From positions 121,758 through 185,757 of the forward strand of contig NW_024468570.1 of NCBI RefSeq assembly GCF_001632365.1: a stretch of 64,000 nt of DNA, written 5' to 3'. The notes under the pieces are model-generated. The model made no database searches, was not told the origin of the DNA, and worked only from the letters and a program-made list of their open reading frames with translations. The DNA comes from Laetiporus sulphureus 93-53 (taxonomy: Eukaryota; Basidiomycota; Agaricomycetes; Polyporales; Laetiporaceae). Below are positions 35,848 to 47,940 of this stretch, piece after piece. Positions within the stretch are counted from its first letter, which is position 1. The number at the start of each line of letters is the position of its first letter. The position numbers and the translations under genes were made by a program.

Positions 35848-38159
35848 ATGGCCTCGGCTCACCAACCTCAGCATTCGTACTCGCACCCGCCGCCCCCAAT
35901 GCTGCAGAATGACGTGCGCTTGCCGTCATTAAAGGACCTGAATTTTCAGTATCGCCCTCCTCCCAGCCAAGATGCACAATCCGCGCCAAATGGCAATACG
36001 GCGCCCGACCACTCGCGCCCTCGACATGATTCCACGAATTGGGGTCGCGCTAATGCGGGCGCTTCTATGCCGCCCCCGCAACATCAGACAAATGGGTCAG
36101 CGCCGCATGAAAGTCCTAAGACGCAGTACCTCCAGCAGCCAGAGGGGCACTACGCCAGCCCTTCTATGCCTGCACACCAGCAAGGCGGAGCAGGCATGGC
36201 AGGACCAAATGGTTCCGGGCCAGGTATGCCTCGCGGTGACGCGCCTCAAAATCCTATGAAACGCCCTCATCCCGAGTCAGGTGTCAATCCCAGCGTCTCT
36301 CCGGAACGCTCTCACGTAAGCACCACTTCTCCCGTGAGGTGTGCCGCGCGATGTAACTAATCGTCCATCGATCGGGCACGCTTTGTCGCGATATAGGCTT
36401 CGTACCCTCAGCACGCTTCTTACGCATCACAGCCTCCGCCTCCGCATCCTGGATATCAATCAGGTCCTCCCGGTTCCATGCCGCCGCCGCCGCCTCCGCA
36501 TCATGAATCTGTTCATCAGCCTGGCGCTTACATCCACCCACCACCCCCGGGATACTACGCTCATCCTCCGCCTCCTCACGTTTTGCAGCGGCATTATGCA
36601 GTCGCACCTCCCCCTCCGCCTATCGTGACTCATCACCCTCCCCCTCCTGTCTATTCGGCACCTGTTCCTCCTGAACATTGGCAGCAGCCGCCGCCTCCTA
36701 TGCCTCAAGCGCAGCGTCAATATGCACCCTTCCCTCCGAGAGCCCCGCCCCCTGTGCAAGTCCCTGTAGATCCTCGTGGTGTCAATATGCCGCCTCAAAC
36801 CGACGCAGAGAAAGCTAACGTGCGCCAAAGGGCGTTGTCCCAGGTTGGCACGGTCAATTCATCATCCGCTCGAAGTTTCAAAGCAATTGACTTACTCTCG
36901 GTTAGATCTATGACCATTGTTACCATTTGCACCAGTTTGCCGCACATTATGGTATAATTTGCCATCCTTAATGTCTTCTGTCTGTTATCTGAGCTCGTTC
37001 GTGCAGCTCAATTGCAGGCCACTCAACCGCAAGCAGTGCCATCACAGCCTGAACTTCAAGAGATGACTTGGCGCGCCAACGCGGTAGTCAGCTTGTTGGA
37101 CGACTTGCGGCGCCTTGGAGGCCCAGAGGAGCAGGCTCCCAGAGAGGCTGTGTCCGCCCAACCTAACGGAGCTAGTCCTGCAGAAGAGCACGCACGTCCT
37201 CCCAAGAGACCATGGGAAGACGATGGGAATCCCGCTTCGAGCAATGGCTACGCCGATGTAAGTGCGGATTTGGACGATGCCGATTGGATCGGGAGTTGAT
37301 TCTGCTCAAATCTTTCTCAGGGTCAAGGACAGTATCCGGACATCGCCGACAGGTCCACCGCTGAGGCCGACATGGAAATCATCCGCAGTAAGCGGGCGAC
37401 CAGCACTAGCGCTGCTGCCCCTGGACAGCCGAAGAGCAAATATAGAAAACGCAGTGTAAGTCGCGTTGCGGTCTCACTTATAGTGGATTCGCTAAAGATA
37501 GGGTGATCAGCGCGCTACCCCTCCAGGCAAGTGTCACTCGTGCAACATCCGCGAGACTCCGGAGTGGAGGCGAGGGCCGGATGGTGCAAGGACGCTATGC
37601 AATGCATGTGGCCTGCGTGAGTTCATCGGGATTCAGTAATAGAATGCTATCTGAGATGATCTTGATAGATTATGCTAAACTTATGCGGAAGCGTGACAAA
37701 GGTGCAGATGGGAAGACAGCGCCGATTGACTTGCAGACCTTGCGCGCGTCAACACAATCGAATCGTGGGCCGGCCGATCCTGAGCCTGAGCCTCCTCGTC
37801 CTCAACCTCAGCCGCAACCTTCACATCAACAAAGCCCGGCAGTCGTGCATCCTCCGTCGTATGATCAACAGAAGCAGGCCCCGCCACCGATGCATCATCC
37901 TGGGCATCCATCTCCACATCCTCACCAAGGATCTTACCAGCTGATGCCGGTGGGACCGGCGCCTCAACCTGGACAGCCTCATCAGATGATGCCTCCTCCA
38001 CCGCCGCCTTCGGTTACTCACAGTGAAACCAGTGTGAACGTGCCTCCTCCGCCTTGGATGACTTCCGCATCGTCAGGGAGGACTGGCTATTCGTCGGATC
38101 ACCAGTCATATTTGCGAACGTCGCATCCTCCATCACATGCTCGCGCATCTCCTCAGTAA
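35848..38159 (+). CDS. GATA-type zinc finger transcription factor, NsdD/SUB-1-like
   Basis: Sequence-specific regulator predicted to act in the nucleus. Exons: 35848-36315, 36397-36843, 36906-36951, 37007-37257, 37321-37455, 37511-37616, 37669-38159; 647 residues. The single finger has Cys457, Cys460, Cys479 and Cys482 (C-x2-C-x18-C-x2-C) with the signature [20 protein letters not shown], followed by [11 protein letters not shown]. The N-terminal 310 residues and the tail are very rich in proline, histidine and glutamine. A conserved middle segment ([17 protein letters not shown], then [18 protein letters not shown]) resembles the region before the finger in the NsdD/SUB-1 group, which controls sexual development and light responses in ascomycetes. 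No PAS domain is seen, so a WC-2 identity is unlikely. The start is MASAHQ; the frame stays open upstream. Confidence 0.87.
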
Positions 38160-38590
38160 GTTGATGAAAAACTTGACTCGATGTATGCCATATGCGAAGA
38201 TACGGCTGAACTCGTCTCATCCCCGTCTTGCCATGTTGGGCTTGTGGAGTGGTGTGCTCCTGTGACCGATCCATTGCATGTTCCGAGGTTATCTCCGCCT
38301 CCATTTTCTTTGTATGAATTACGACATCCTCGTGCTGCAACGCCTCACTGTTACATACTGTATGGCCTACCATATTTAATGAAAACATTATTGCGTGCAT
38401 CCTACTGGATATCGGATAAGGATCTTATCTTGCTGCGATGGAGTGGCAGATGGCAGGATCGACGATGATCTATAGATCTGAAACGAACGAAGATTGATCC
38501 ATGAGGCGGGGCCGCAAGTCCCCTCCTGCTCAAGTACACATGTTATATTCATTTTTTTCGCTAACACTAGTTCGACGCTAGCCGCCTCCC
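38160..38590. other. convergent intergenic region
   Basis: About 430 bp between the GATA factor and dioxygenase stop codons. The first bases (CAGTAAGT at the GATA stop) could also be read as a splice donor, so an alternative last exon is possible but not supported by any downstream coding signal. Confidence 0.5.
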
Positions 38591-40267
38591 TCAGTCGCTG
38601 TACCCGCGCGGCTTCACGCTGGCGTCCGCGATTGCCGGCAGCGGGATGCCCTGCTGCGTCCAGAGGTCGATCTGCCTGTCCTTCGCCACCTTGCCCTGGC
38701 GCTCGTAATCCTCGACAGATATCGGTCGCTCGCCGTGCGGTGTCGCGCGCAGCGCGTGCCGGGTGTGAGGCCAGAAGTCGAATGTGGCAGAGTGCGTGAC
38801 GGCCTAAGTCAGATGAGGCTAATTAGCATCCCTCTGAAGTCGGCGGAGGTGCACGAGACTTACTCTGTTGTCCCAGATCGCGATGGAGTTGGGCTCCCAG
38901 TGGAAGCGGACCTGGAAGTCGACGTTCTCGCTGGTTGATGGAGGTGATTGACGTCAGTGATAGCCCAGAGTAGAGATGTGAGATGACATACCCAAGTTGG
39001 CGGAAGAGGAGCGTCAGGATGGCGTCGCTCTCTGCCTTTGGCAAGCCTACGATGCGACGGGTGAAGCCTGGGAGTGATAGTGGCCCCATCAGCGTTACGC
39101 TCTTGTTGGTGGGGTTGGAGTGTCTTACCGGGGTTCACGTAGATGGCCTTCCAGCCCGTTGCGGGGTTGACTCGGACTATAGGGTGGACGGTGTCAATAG
39201 GCTCGCGACGAAGAGGGTGGCCTGCGGCACGCGAGCCGTCCGCTTGCGCTTGGGAACTGTGCACGGCGTACAGCCCCTCGAGGTACTTCTGGAAGCCCGG
39301 GCTGAACGAGGAGTAGAGTGCGTAGCTGAGAGCGGGTCAGCTGGTTGACCTGGCATAAGTCAGAAACAGGAACTCACCCGGAGGTCCAGAGTGTGTCGCC
39401 ACCGTACGGAGGACCCGCGATGACCTTGAGCGAGGTGATGCTGGGGGGCTGGATCTCATAGGAGACGTCTGAGTGCCAGAGCTCGAGCTTGCTGAACGCC
39501 GTCGGGTCGGGGCGGCGGGAAGCATCGTTGTACACAACTGCATGAACGGATATGAGGTCGAAGAGGAAGATGGTGATGGGATATGCGCACCGTGCACCTC
39601 CTCGAGACCAGGTTCTCTGGGCACAGGAGTGCTCGCATGCTTGTGGAGAGGGCCGTAATGGCGCGCCAGGTCCAGCTGTTCCTGGATAGTGAGTTCCTGG
39701 TCCCGAAGGACTGATTCGAGTTCAGAGCCTGAAACACACGATAAGGAGCACAAGGACTTACAGACAACTCCCCGTTCAGCAATAAGGAGAGCCCTGAAGG
39801 AGCTGGTTAGAATGCTGGTCGATCAAGTGTGAATGAGACTCACAGCTCGTCCTTCTGCTGGTCCGTCAGCTGCCGGAGATCTATGCCGGAGATCTCAGTA
39901 CCAAGGGCAGGCGTCAAGTGTTGGATCTTCGTAGCGGCGGAGAGGAGGCTCTTCTTCTCCGGATCAGCGAGGAGGGCGCGCTCAATGATGGGCTGCTCCT
40001 TAAGAGGAGCCCACTTCACATCAGGGAAGTAAGGCTGATATCGGCGAAGATCAGATCGCAATAAATATGTGTCACGGCAAGTTACGGTACCTTGTACTTC
40101 GCGAACTCGTACGCAGCGTCACCTTCGCTGTCATCGAAGTCGCCAGCCGAGGGAGAGTAGAAAGGGTTGAAGACCTTCGTCGAGACGGCCTTGAGGGGAT
40201 GAGCCTCAGAACCGTTCGAGGGACCGTTGGTGGAGGCGACGTTCTCAGCTGTTGCGACGGGAGCCAT
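38591..40267 (-). CDS. TauD-family Fe(II)/2-oxoglutarate dioxygenase (sulfonate/alpha-ketoglutarate dioxygenase)
   Basis: Predicted to hydroxylate a small substrate such as taurine, another sulfonate or a related compound, coupled to decarboxylation of 2-oxoglutarate. Exons in transcript order: 40267-40091, 40034-39844, 39793-39762, 39710-39591, 39537-39378, 39325-39129, 39067-38992, 38930-38864, 38803-38591; 410 residues. Iron ligands are visible as His195-x-Asp197 (LWHSD) and distal His344 (VTHSATFD). Arg355 and Arg359 (TRHALR) are at the spacing expected for 2-oxoglutarate binding. The core also has ERGVVFLRDQELT and GGDTLW, both typical of TauD. There is no signal peptide. Its start region is divergent from XRN1, with 1.1 kb between. 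Substrate cannot be told from sequence alone. Confidence 0.92.
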
Positions 40268-41369
40268 TATGCAGACGACACTGTGTTTCACCGGGAACGC
40301 CCTCCATAATTTATACAAAATGAATTCCGAGGGAGTCAGAGGATCGTTCACGCGAACCAAACGCGAGTAGAAGGGTGTATTGCGACACACCACACGTGAC
40401 CGCGATAAAGGCCTTGCGTGCGAGCACCGTTATCTGAAGTTCTGAACGCCTGTACGACCAATATCGACGCCGTCTGAAACTCTGAATGATATCTATGTCG
40501 GTCCAGACGATGAACATCAAAATCCTGCCTGGTCACACCATACGGCCCGGGTGTCGGAGTGCAGTTGATGACGCGGCCCACACTGCGAATTGCGTGAGCG
40601 AGTGGCAGATAGCAGTGATCCGTGCAAAAATCACGTCGTTCGCGCAGCCCGATGGAATACAGTCCAGAACCAGCGTGCGAGGTTGGATTGTCAGCGATCA
40701 GGGACTTGGCGAAGTCGAAAAAGTTGCTCGACGTCCATGAGAATCCGGACATTGCCTTGATGCGCCGCGGCGATGTTCCTTGTGATCCGTGAAGGAGCGG
40801 AATGCAAGGCAATAAGTTCATAGCCGTTGCAAAGGATGGCACCAGTAATTTAGACTCGTCGACAGTACGCAGATCGGATTCCGTTTAAACGATAGCGAAC
40901 ATTACTTCATAACTGGCATCAGCAATAGAGCAATTGAGCTCGAGAGCAGCAGTTTATATATCAGCCCGACATAAGAAATTCCTCTTGATTCGAATGTCCG
41001 ATAGCAAGCGATAAAAGATACGTCGAAGAGTCGGTTTTAGCGTCCAGGGACAGGCTCACGCTGAGATATCATTCTAGGTGCGGAAGCAAGGGTGCAACTC
41101 GGTGGCGAAAATGCAGTCTAAATAGCAGGCTGAGGCACTGGCAGGGAGTTGACCCTCTGCTGCAGGCTGCAGGCGACTCAGTTGAATGAGGACTCGCGGT
41201 CTCTCGCTGTGGTCACCAGCGCGGCTCTGTGTGGCCTCGATCGTCGTGCGGGCGTCACGTGATGCAAAGAAGGCAAGTGCCTTGCAGCCTTCGTGCGTTT
41301 CCCGTTCAGGAGAAGCCGACGCCTTGCTCATTCACCACATCTGCCACCGTATCATAAGCACCCTGCATA
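40268..41369. other. divergent intergenic region (dioxygenase and XRN1 promoters)
   Basis: About 1.1 kb between two divergent start codons. No exon or RNA gene was found. It should hold both promoters; I did not identify a clear TATA box for either. Confidence 0.55.
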
Positions 41370-44300
41370 ATGGGTGAGCAGCGGACCAGCCAGCTCGTTG
41401 CGCTATGTGAACTGATCACGCTCTGCTTCCAGGTATTCCTAAGGTTAGTCATCGGACAGTCCTAGAAAGTTTACGATCGACACTAACGCCCTGCATTGTC
41501 TAGTTTTTCAGATATATTTCGTGAGTGTCAATATCTTACGGTATGAACCTTGTCTGAAATACTCTCAGGGAGCGATACCCGTTGACATCGCAATTGATTC
41601 AAGAAAACAAGATACCCGAATTCGGTATGTTTACCCCGCTGGCCTATGCTCTTCCACTGCTCATTTCGCACACAGACAACTTGTACATTGACTTCAATGG
41701 GATTATTCACAATTGTGGGTGTACATCGCGATCGCGTCACCCTCTCATAACTAAGCAAAAATTTTAGGCTCTCATCCCAATGATGGCGATGCGCACTTCC
41801 GCCTCTCCGAGAGGGAGATATTCACATCTATCTTTGCATATGTGGACCACCTGTTCGGGAAAATCAAGCCGAAGAAGTTATTCTTCATGGCCGTCGATGG
41901 CGTCGCGCCGCGTGCCAAGATGAACCAGCAGCGAAGTCGTCGGTTCCGGACGGCGAAGGAGGCAAGGGAAGTGAGGGAAAAGGCGGAGCGGAAAGGGGAG
42001 AAGTTACCAGACGAGAAGGCATTTGACAGCAATTGTATCACACCTGGTGAGTATTGTCGCGGTCTGTCAGCTATATGTAGTCTTAACATTTTCGAAGGAA
42101 CGGAGTTCATGGCCAGGCTTTCGGAACAGCTGAAGTACTTTGTGAATAAGAAGATCTCGGAGGACTCTAATTGGCAAGGTGTCACTGTCGTTTTGTCGGG
42201 ACATGAGGTGCCCGGAGAGGGTGAACACAAGATCATGGAGTACATCAGGAAATCAAGGGCTCAGCCGGACTACGACCCCAACGTGCGACATTGCTTGTAC
42301 GGACTGGATGCAGACCTCATCATGCTGGGGCTTCTGAGCCATGACCCTCACTTCTGCTTGCTGCGAGAGGAGGTCAAATTTGGACCGTCGAGACATCAGA
42401 AGGGCAACAAAAGGTGCGCTTGCTTCGTTTCGCATCTGATACCGAATGCAACGACTAATTCGCCCTTCAGCCTGGAATCGATCAACTTCTACTTGCTGCA
42501 TCTGACGCTGATGCGTGAATATCTCGATTTGGAGTTCCATGATATTGAGCCGGTCCTCCCGTTTGGGTATAATCTGGAGCACATCATTGACGACTTCATC
42601 GTGCTCGCTGTATTCGTTGGAAACGATTTCTTGCCTAATCTACCTGATCTGCATATTCACGAAAATGGCCTGGAGAGGTTGTTTGATGTGTATAAGAAGG
42701 CTCTGCCGTCTCTAGGTGAGCAGCAGCAGCCGTCGTTAATCCCGAGTCAAACACCTCATACAGTGTCTCCGCAGATGGATACATCAACGACAACGGAGTC
42801 ATCAACACGAAGCGATTGCAAGTCATATTGGACGATATGGCTGAATGGGAGCAGGAAGTCTTTGAGAAGGAGTACGCGGATTTGAACTGGTATAAGGGGA
42901 AGCAGATTAAACACGTCAAGGAGATGGAAGATGCTCGCAAACGTGCTAAGTTTGGTATGTCGTCAGCGCCTCGATCCACTCAGCGCATTCATCGTGTCCA
43001 TAGCCCTGACTACACCTCAACGGGCGATCTTTGATCAGGTGAAGGCATGGATCGCGGAGCACAGGGATGATCCCGCACACGCGCCAAAAGTTCTCACGAT
43101 GCCGAACACCTTCCCAGCACGCGAGAGACAGTTCATCAACAAGCTTGCCGATGATCTGCATCTTACGCTGACGTGGGACGAGTACGATGAGCAAGATCAG
43201 AACCTGGTGACATGGCGATTCCCGGGCGAGCTGGACGAGCCGCTCCCTGAGAATGGAGAGGAGAACGTCGATGAGGAGGTGGAGATTGCGGCAGGAGGCG
43301 GGGATGATAGCGAGTGGGAGGACGACGAGGAGGACGAGGAGAGCCGCGTCGCAGTGGATCGCGTGTTGGCGAAGTACGAGAAGGCAAAGGTGTTGGAGGA
43401 CGACAAGGAGGGCGACTTTGACGCGAGATACGAATTGACCATAAAGGAGAAGATGGACGAATGGAAGAGAAACTATTACATGGTACGCTCGCTACGATGT
43501 GGCATGGCTGCGCTTGCTTACAGTCTTGCAGGGCAAAATGGAAATCTCCTATGACGATCCGGAGCAGATGCATGCTCTCGTTTATCGCTATGTGCAGGGC
43601 TTGCAGTGGGTCATGCACTACTATTACAGTGGTGTGGCATCTTGGAGCTGGTTCTACAACTATCACTATGCTCCGCGCATTTCAGGTATGCATCCTGTCA
43701 TGAAGATGCATGATGGGATACTGACGGCGCGACTACCGCTAGACTTGAAGGGTATAGGAGAGATGTCGTTCAATTTCGATTTGGGCACACCCTTCCGGCC
43801 GTTCGAGCAGCTGATGGGTGTGCTGCCGGAGGCTAGCAAGGATCTAATTCCTCTTGCGTATCGAGTAAGTGCCACGATAGTGAGGAGGATCCTAAAATAG
43901 CTCAACTCTCTGCAGGATCTCATGAACGATGCGAATTCGCCCATTCTCGATTTCTACCCTGAGGAGTTTGAGCAGGATCTGAACGGCAAGAAGGCAGAAT
44001 GGGAAGCTATAGTCAAGATTCCGTTCATTGACGAGAAGCGGTTGCTGGCCGCGATGAAAAGTGAGTGCAAGCAATGTTTAAAAGAACGCCGTTAGTGATT
44101 CGTCTGCTTGCAGCACGAGAGCATCGTCTGACGCCGGAAGAGCAACGCCGGAATTCTTTCGGCACAAGTACGAAGTTCACGTATAATCCGGATGAGCCCA
44201 CGTTATATCAGTCCTCATTACCTGGCTTCTTCCCAAACCTGCCTCGATGCACATGCAAAATGGAGTCGTTCGACTTACCGACTCTGGATGGTCTCCATCT

Positions 44301-46828
44301 CGTAGAGGGCCTGTGCGACGGGGTTTTCCTCGGTGCTGAAGCCCTCGCCGGGTTCCCGTCCTTGCAGACTCTCCCTCACACTGCGTTGCTCGGATACCAC
44401 GGCGTGAACGTGCATGGTTCTGAGAGCCGCAACAAGTCGATGATCGTGCACATCGAAAACCCGCACAGCAATAGGAAGGTGGAGGACATTGCGAATGAGA
44501 TGATCGGCCAGCGGACATTCGTCGGGTGGCCGTTCTTACAGGAGGGCATGGTGACGGCAGTTTCAGACTCGCTTTTCACGTACGAGAAGATGTCAGTCAT
44601 CCCGGGGCGCCCGCCGAAGGTCATCTCGAACCCGCACTCTCCGCAAGGGCTGGGCCTGTGGAAGTCGAAGGCGGAGAAGATAGAGCACTACTACTCAAAG
44701 AGATGTGGTGTGATCACTAGCGACATCGACGTTCTCGTCCATGTCAGACCACTAAAAGGTCGGCATCTGTCACACTAGTTCTGTATCCTGTGCTAATCTC
44801 ACGACATGCAGGCCTTAAGCGTCTGGACACTGGCGCGTTTGTGAAGGACTATGAGGATCAGGAGCATGAGGTCGAACAAGCCGTTCAAATGACGGTATCA
44901 GAGGTAATTTCGGAGGACCTGCGATTCGCGGAGAAGGAGCCGCCTCCGCTAGCCGAGGAGTTTCCGGAGGGAAGCAAGGTGTTCTTCTTGGGCGAACACG
45001 GATATGGAGTTGCAGCACAAGTATCTGCGACGACGAACGACACGCTTTCCGTCGTTCTTGCCGTAAGTCTGTCTTTCTGATTGACCGCTTCGAACGGCGA
45101 CTCAGCGAGACGCGCAGTTCTTCCCTTCGGAGAAGGCGGAGAACGAGAAGTTCAAAAATATCGCGACAAATCGCATGTCCAGCAGGTATTTTCCGTCGTT
45201 CAAGGTCTCGGACATGCTCGGCCTGTCTGGGCGCGCGGTGGCAAAGATTACGTCGAGTTTCATGGTCATCACGTCAGACGGCCAGAAGAACAATCTGGGC
45301 TTGAGCTTGAAGTTCGAGGCGAAGGGGTTGAAGGTCATCGACTATTCGCGCAAGGAAGGAAGGTACTGGGAGTTCAGTGAGAAGGCGGTTGAACTGATCG
45401 GGGAGTACAAGGTACGTCTCTACTGTTGTGCTGCAGTATATTGTTCTTCTTGCTGATTTGTTGAACAGAACAAGTATCCAGAGGTCTTCCGCTCGCTTAA
45501 CCGTAACAGCGATGGTACGTGGCCGATTCGAAGGGCCGAGTATCATTCTGACAAGCATGTTGTAGCGATGCTGCATGCAGGTGATGTCTTTACCGAAGAG
45601 GATGACGCGGATGCGAAGGTTAAGGAGGTTAAGGCGTGGCTGAACTCGAAAGGTGTTCGCGACTTCGAACCTGTATCTCTCTTCTGCGATCAACTGAAGA
45701 AGGTGCGTATCGCGTGTTGGAATTCACTCCGCTCGCTTCATATTCATGGCGTGGCGTGCAGGACACCGTCAAAGAGATTGAGGAGCTTGCGGACACAGTT
45801 ACGAAGAACAAGTCGGTTTCGGCTATCAAGAAAGCTATCGTGAAGGGGATCCCGAGACAAGCTGTCCTCAAGCCGTCGCATGCGATTTATCGATTGCAGA
45901 ATCAGCATTTCGTGCTCGGTGATCGTGTGACGATGGTGCAGGACTCTGGAAGCGTCCCATTGTCGATCAAGGGCGTTGTTGTCGGCATGAACGCTAAATC
46001 GATGGACATCGTGTGGGACGCACCGTTCATGGCTGGCACGACACTCGGAGACAGGTGAGATAACCCCATCATTTTCAGTGCGGCTCTGAGTGCGGTCCTT
46101 ATATAGGTGCTCTCGGTATCGGGGAGCGACCGTCGAGTTTACGTCGTGCCTGAACCTGACGGACCCGCAATTTGTTACATCCACGAACCCGAAGGACCCG
46201 AAGCAGCAGAAGCCAACTTCTCCTTTCAGACCGCGCTTCGGTCCACACCCTGTGATACGGCCCCCGCCAGGTCAACAGGCTGCCTCTGGCTTCCGTCCAG
46301 CTCAGGCAAGGTACGCTTTTCGATGCTGTTGCGCCGCTGATTATGTTATTGACTCATTTTACTAGACAAGGAGGGTCGGTATTTATCATGACGAACCCCA
46401 ACCGCGGCCGTGGGGCGTCGTACAATGCACATAACACGTCTATGCCGCAAGGTATCAATGATCGGGGAGGTCCGTCCGTAATGCATCGTCCGCCTGTCAA
46501 CACCAATAGTCGCGGAGGTGTAGCCGTAGCAAACGGTGTGCCCACGAACATTGTGACGAACAGTCATACAGTTCCTGCTGCATCACACTCGAATGGCCAT
46601 GGCATGAACGGTGCCCGAGGCAAGCCACCGTTCGCGCAACGAGGCGGATTTGGATCTGGCTTTCGCGCAGGTGCCCCGCCTGGTGCGTTTGTACCCCAGC
46701 GAGGAGGGTTTTTCCGGGGCCGGGGAGGTGCTCTATCAGATGTTGAGCGAGGCCGCGGCGGACTATCCAGGGGTAGAAGCCGAGGCAGAGGGCGGGGCAC
46801 ATTTGCTTCTCCGGTGGTATCATCGTGA
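41370..46828 (+). CDS. XRN1: 5'-3' exoribonuclease 1 (Xrn1), cytoplasmic mRNA decay
   Basis: Processive nuclease that degrades decapped mRNA from the 5' end. Twenty-one exons: 41370-41373, 41433-41443, 41504-41520, 41569-41624, 41676-41714, 41768-42046, 42098-42413, 42471-42715, 42775-42954, 43004-43482, 43532-43685, 43743-43864, 43916-44060, 44114-44758, 44812-45062, 45118-45411, 45469-45514, 45566-45702, 45762-46054, 46107-46310, 46366-46828; 1459 residues. The first three exons are only 4, 11 and 17 nt but rebuild the canonical MGIPKFFRYISERYP start. Catalytic blocks include [53 protein letters not shown] and [12 protein letters not shown]. The middle has the YHYAPRISD block. PAZ/Tudor/SH3-like domains lie further on, and the tail (about 1330-1459) is an RGG-rich low-complexity region. 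The nuclear Xrn2/Rat1 is excluded by length and tail. Confidence 0.96.
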
Positions 46829-47940
46829 AGCTTGTGCGTCTGGCGTACCGATAGTGGGTCTTCTGGGACATTCGGGACAGCTCACAATGTATCTCAGTCT
46901 GTAATAATACCGTGTTGCATCTCGCCGCTGTACTGCCTTCCAGTTCATTTTTGTATTTTAGTTCGTGACTCGCTGATGATAGCACTTTGCACCGATATCT
47001 GGACAATTTGACTGTGGCCTACGTCTCGCAGTGGGCTGGCGTTGCTAAGCCTTTAGGCCTCTCTTCAGCCTCTATCAGGCATGAAACGTTTGATCGCGAA
47101 ATCTTCCGTTCAAGCAACGACGCTGTTCCAGTTTTTCTCAAACAGGGTTGACAGAATTCTTTCGACCATCGCATCCAGCCACATGTGCGCCCGGCGCAGT
47201 ACACTGTCGTGAAGCTTCTCGTATCGGCGCCCAAACGACACGGCTTGCCATTTACCACTTTCCTGCATTAAAACTGCATGTTAGACTGTAGATACTACTT
47301 CCTGCTCTCGAGCTACTGGTCTGTCGACATCGATTCTACTGCCCTATGGAAGGTGCATCGCTATGTAGCTTCTGCTCGAAGACAGTAGCTGTCTTCAATC
47401 CAGCACGAAATTAGGAGCCAATTATGGATGTTTCAAGCGATAATGGTCGCTGAGAACTTTTCTGGTCCTCAACCAGTGCTGATCTGCTGGCGGAATACTT
47501 GATTACTATCCGAAAGGCCGCATCTATGCTTCTGTATACAGTGGGCCGTCTGCTGTCACGGTCACCTTGTACGTTGGCGCGGAGGCTTTGAAACCGTCAG
47601 GGCGCCATTCGATGGCTGCGAGCCGCTCACTGGCGTCTGAAGGCCTGACGCCGCACGGATTTTCCTTGCCGTGCATGCTACTTTATATGCGGCCAGCTCC
47701 ATCGCGCAACGGAGATGCTGATGCCTTATATTCACACCAATTTTCTCGCAGATCGAGTAGGCTTCACTAATCGCCCCCATCAATGCGATCTGATCGGGCC
47801 AGTCATGGCAAAATTTGCTAGGGCGTCAATTCTTTGACAATTCTTGACCAGAACAGACTCGACAGTAGACATACATACCCATACCCTCCCTCTTAGATAA
47901 TCTCGTCTAGTGCTCTGACTGCTCAGACGTCTCCCGCGAC
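46829..47940. other. intergenic region, XRN1 3' flank and GMP synthetase promoter
   Basis: About 1.1 kb. I see no coding exon or RNA gene. The right end holds a pyrimidine-rich stretch about 60 bp before the GMP synthetase start, as often found near fungal transcription starts. Confidence 0.55.

Noticed and set aside
36844..36905. Open reading through 36844-36905 as part of the GATA factor exon
   Set aside because: Reading through shifts the frame of the conserved [15 protein letters not shown] segment. Treating the stretch as a 62-bp intron (GTTGGC to GTTAG) restores the frame and matches local intron size.
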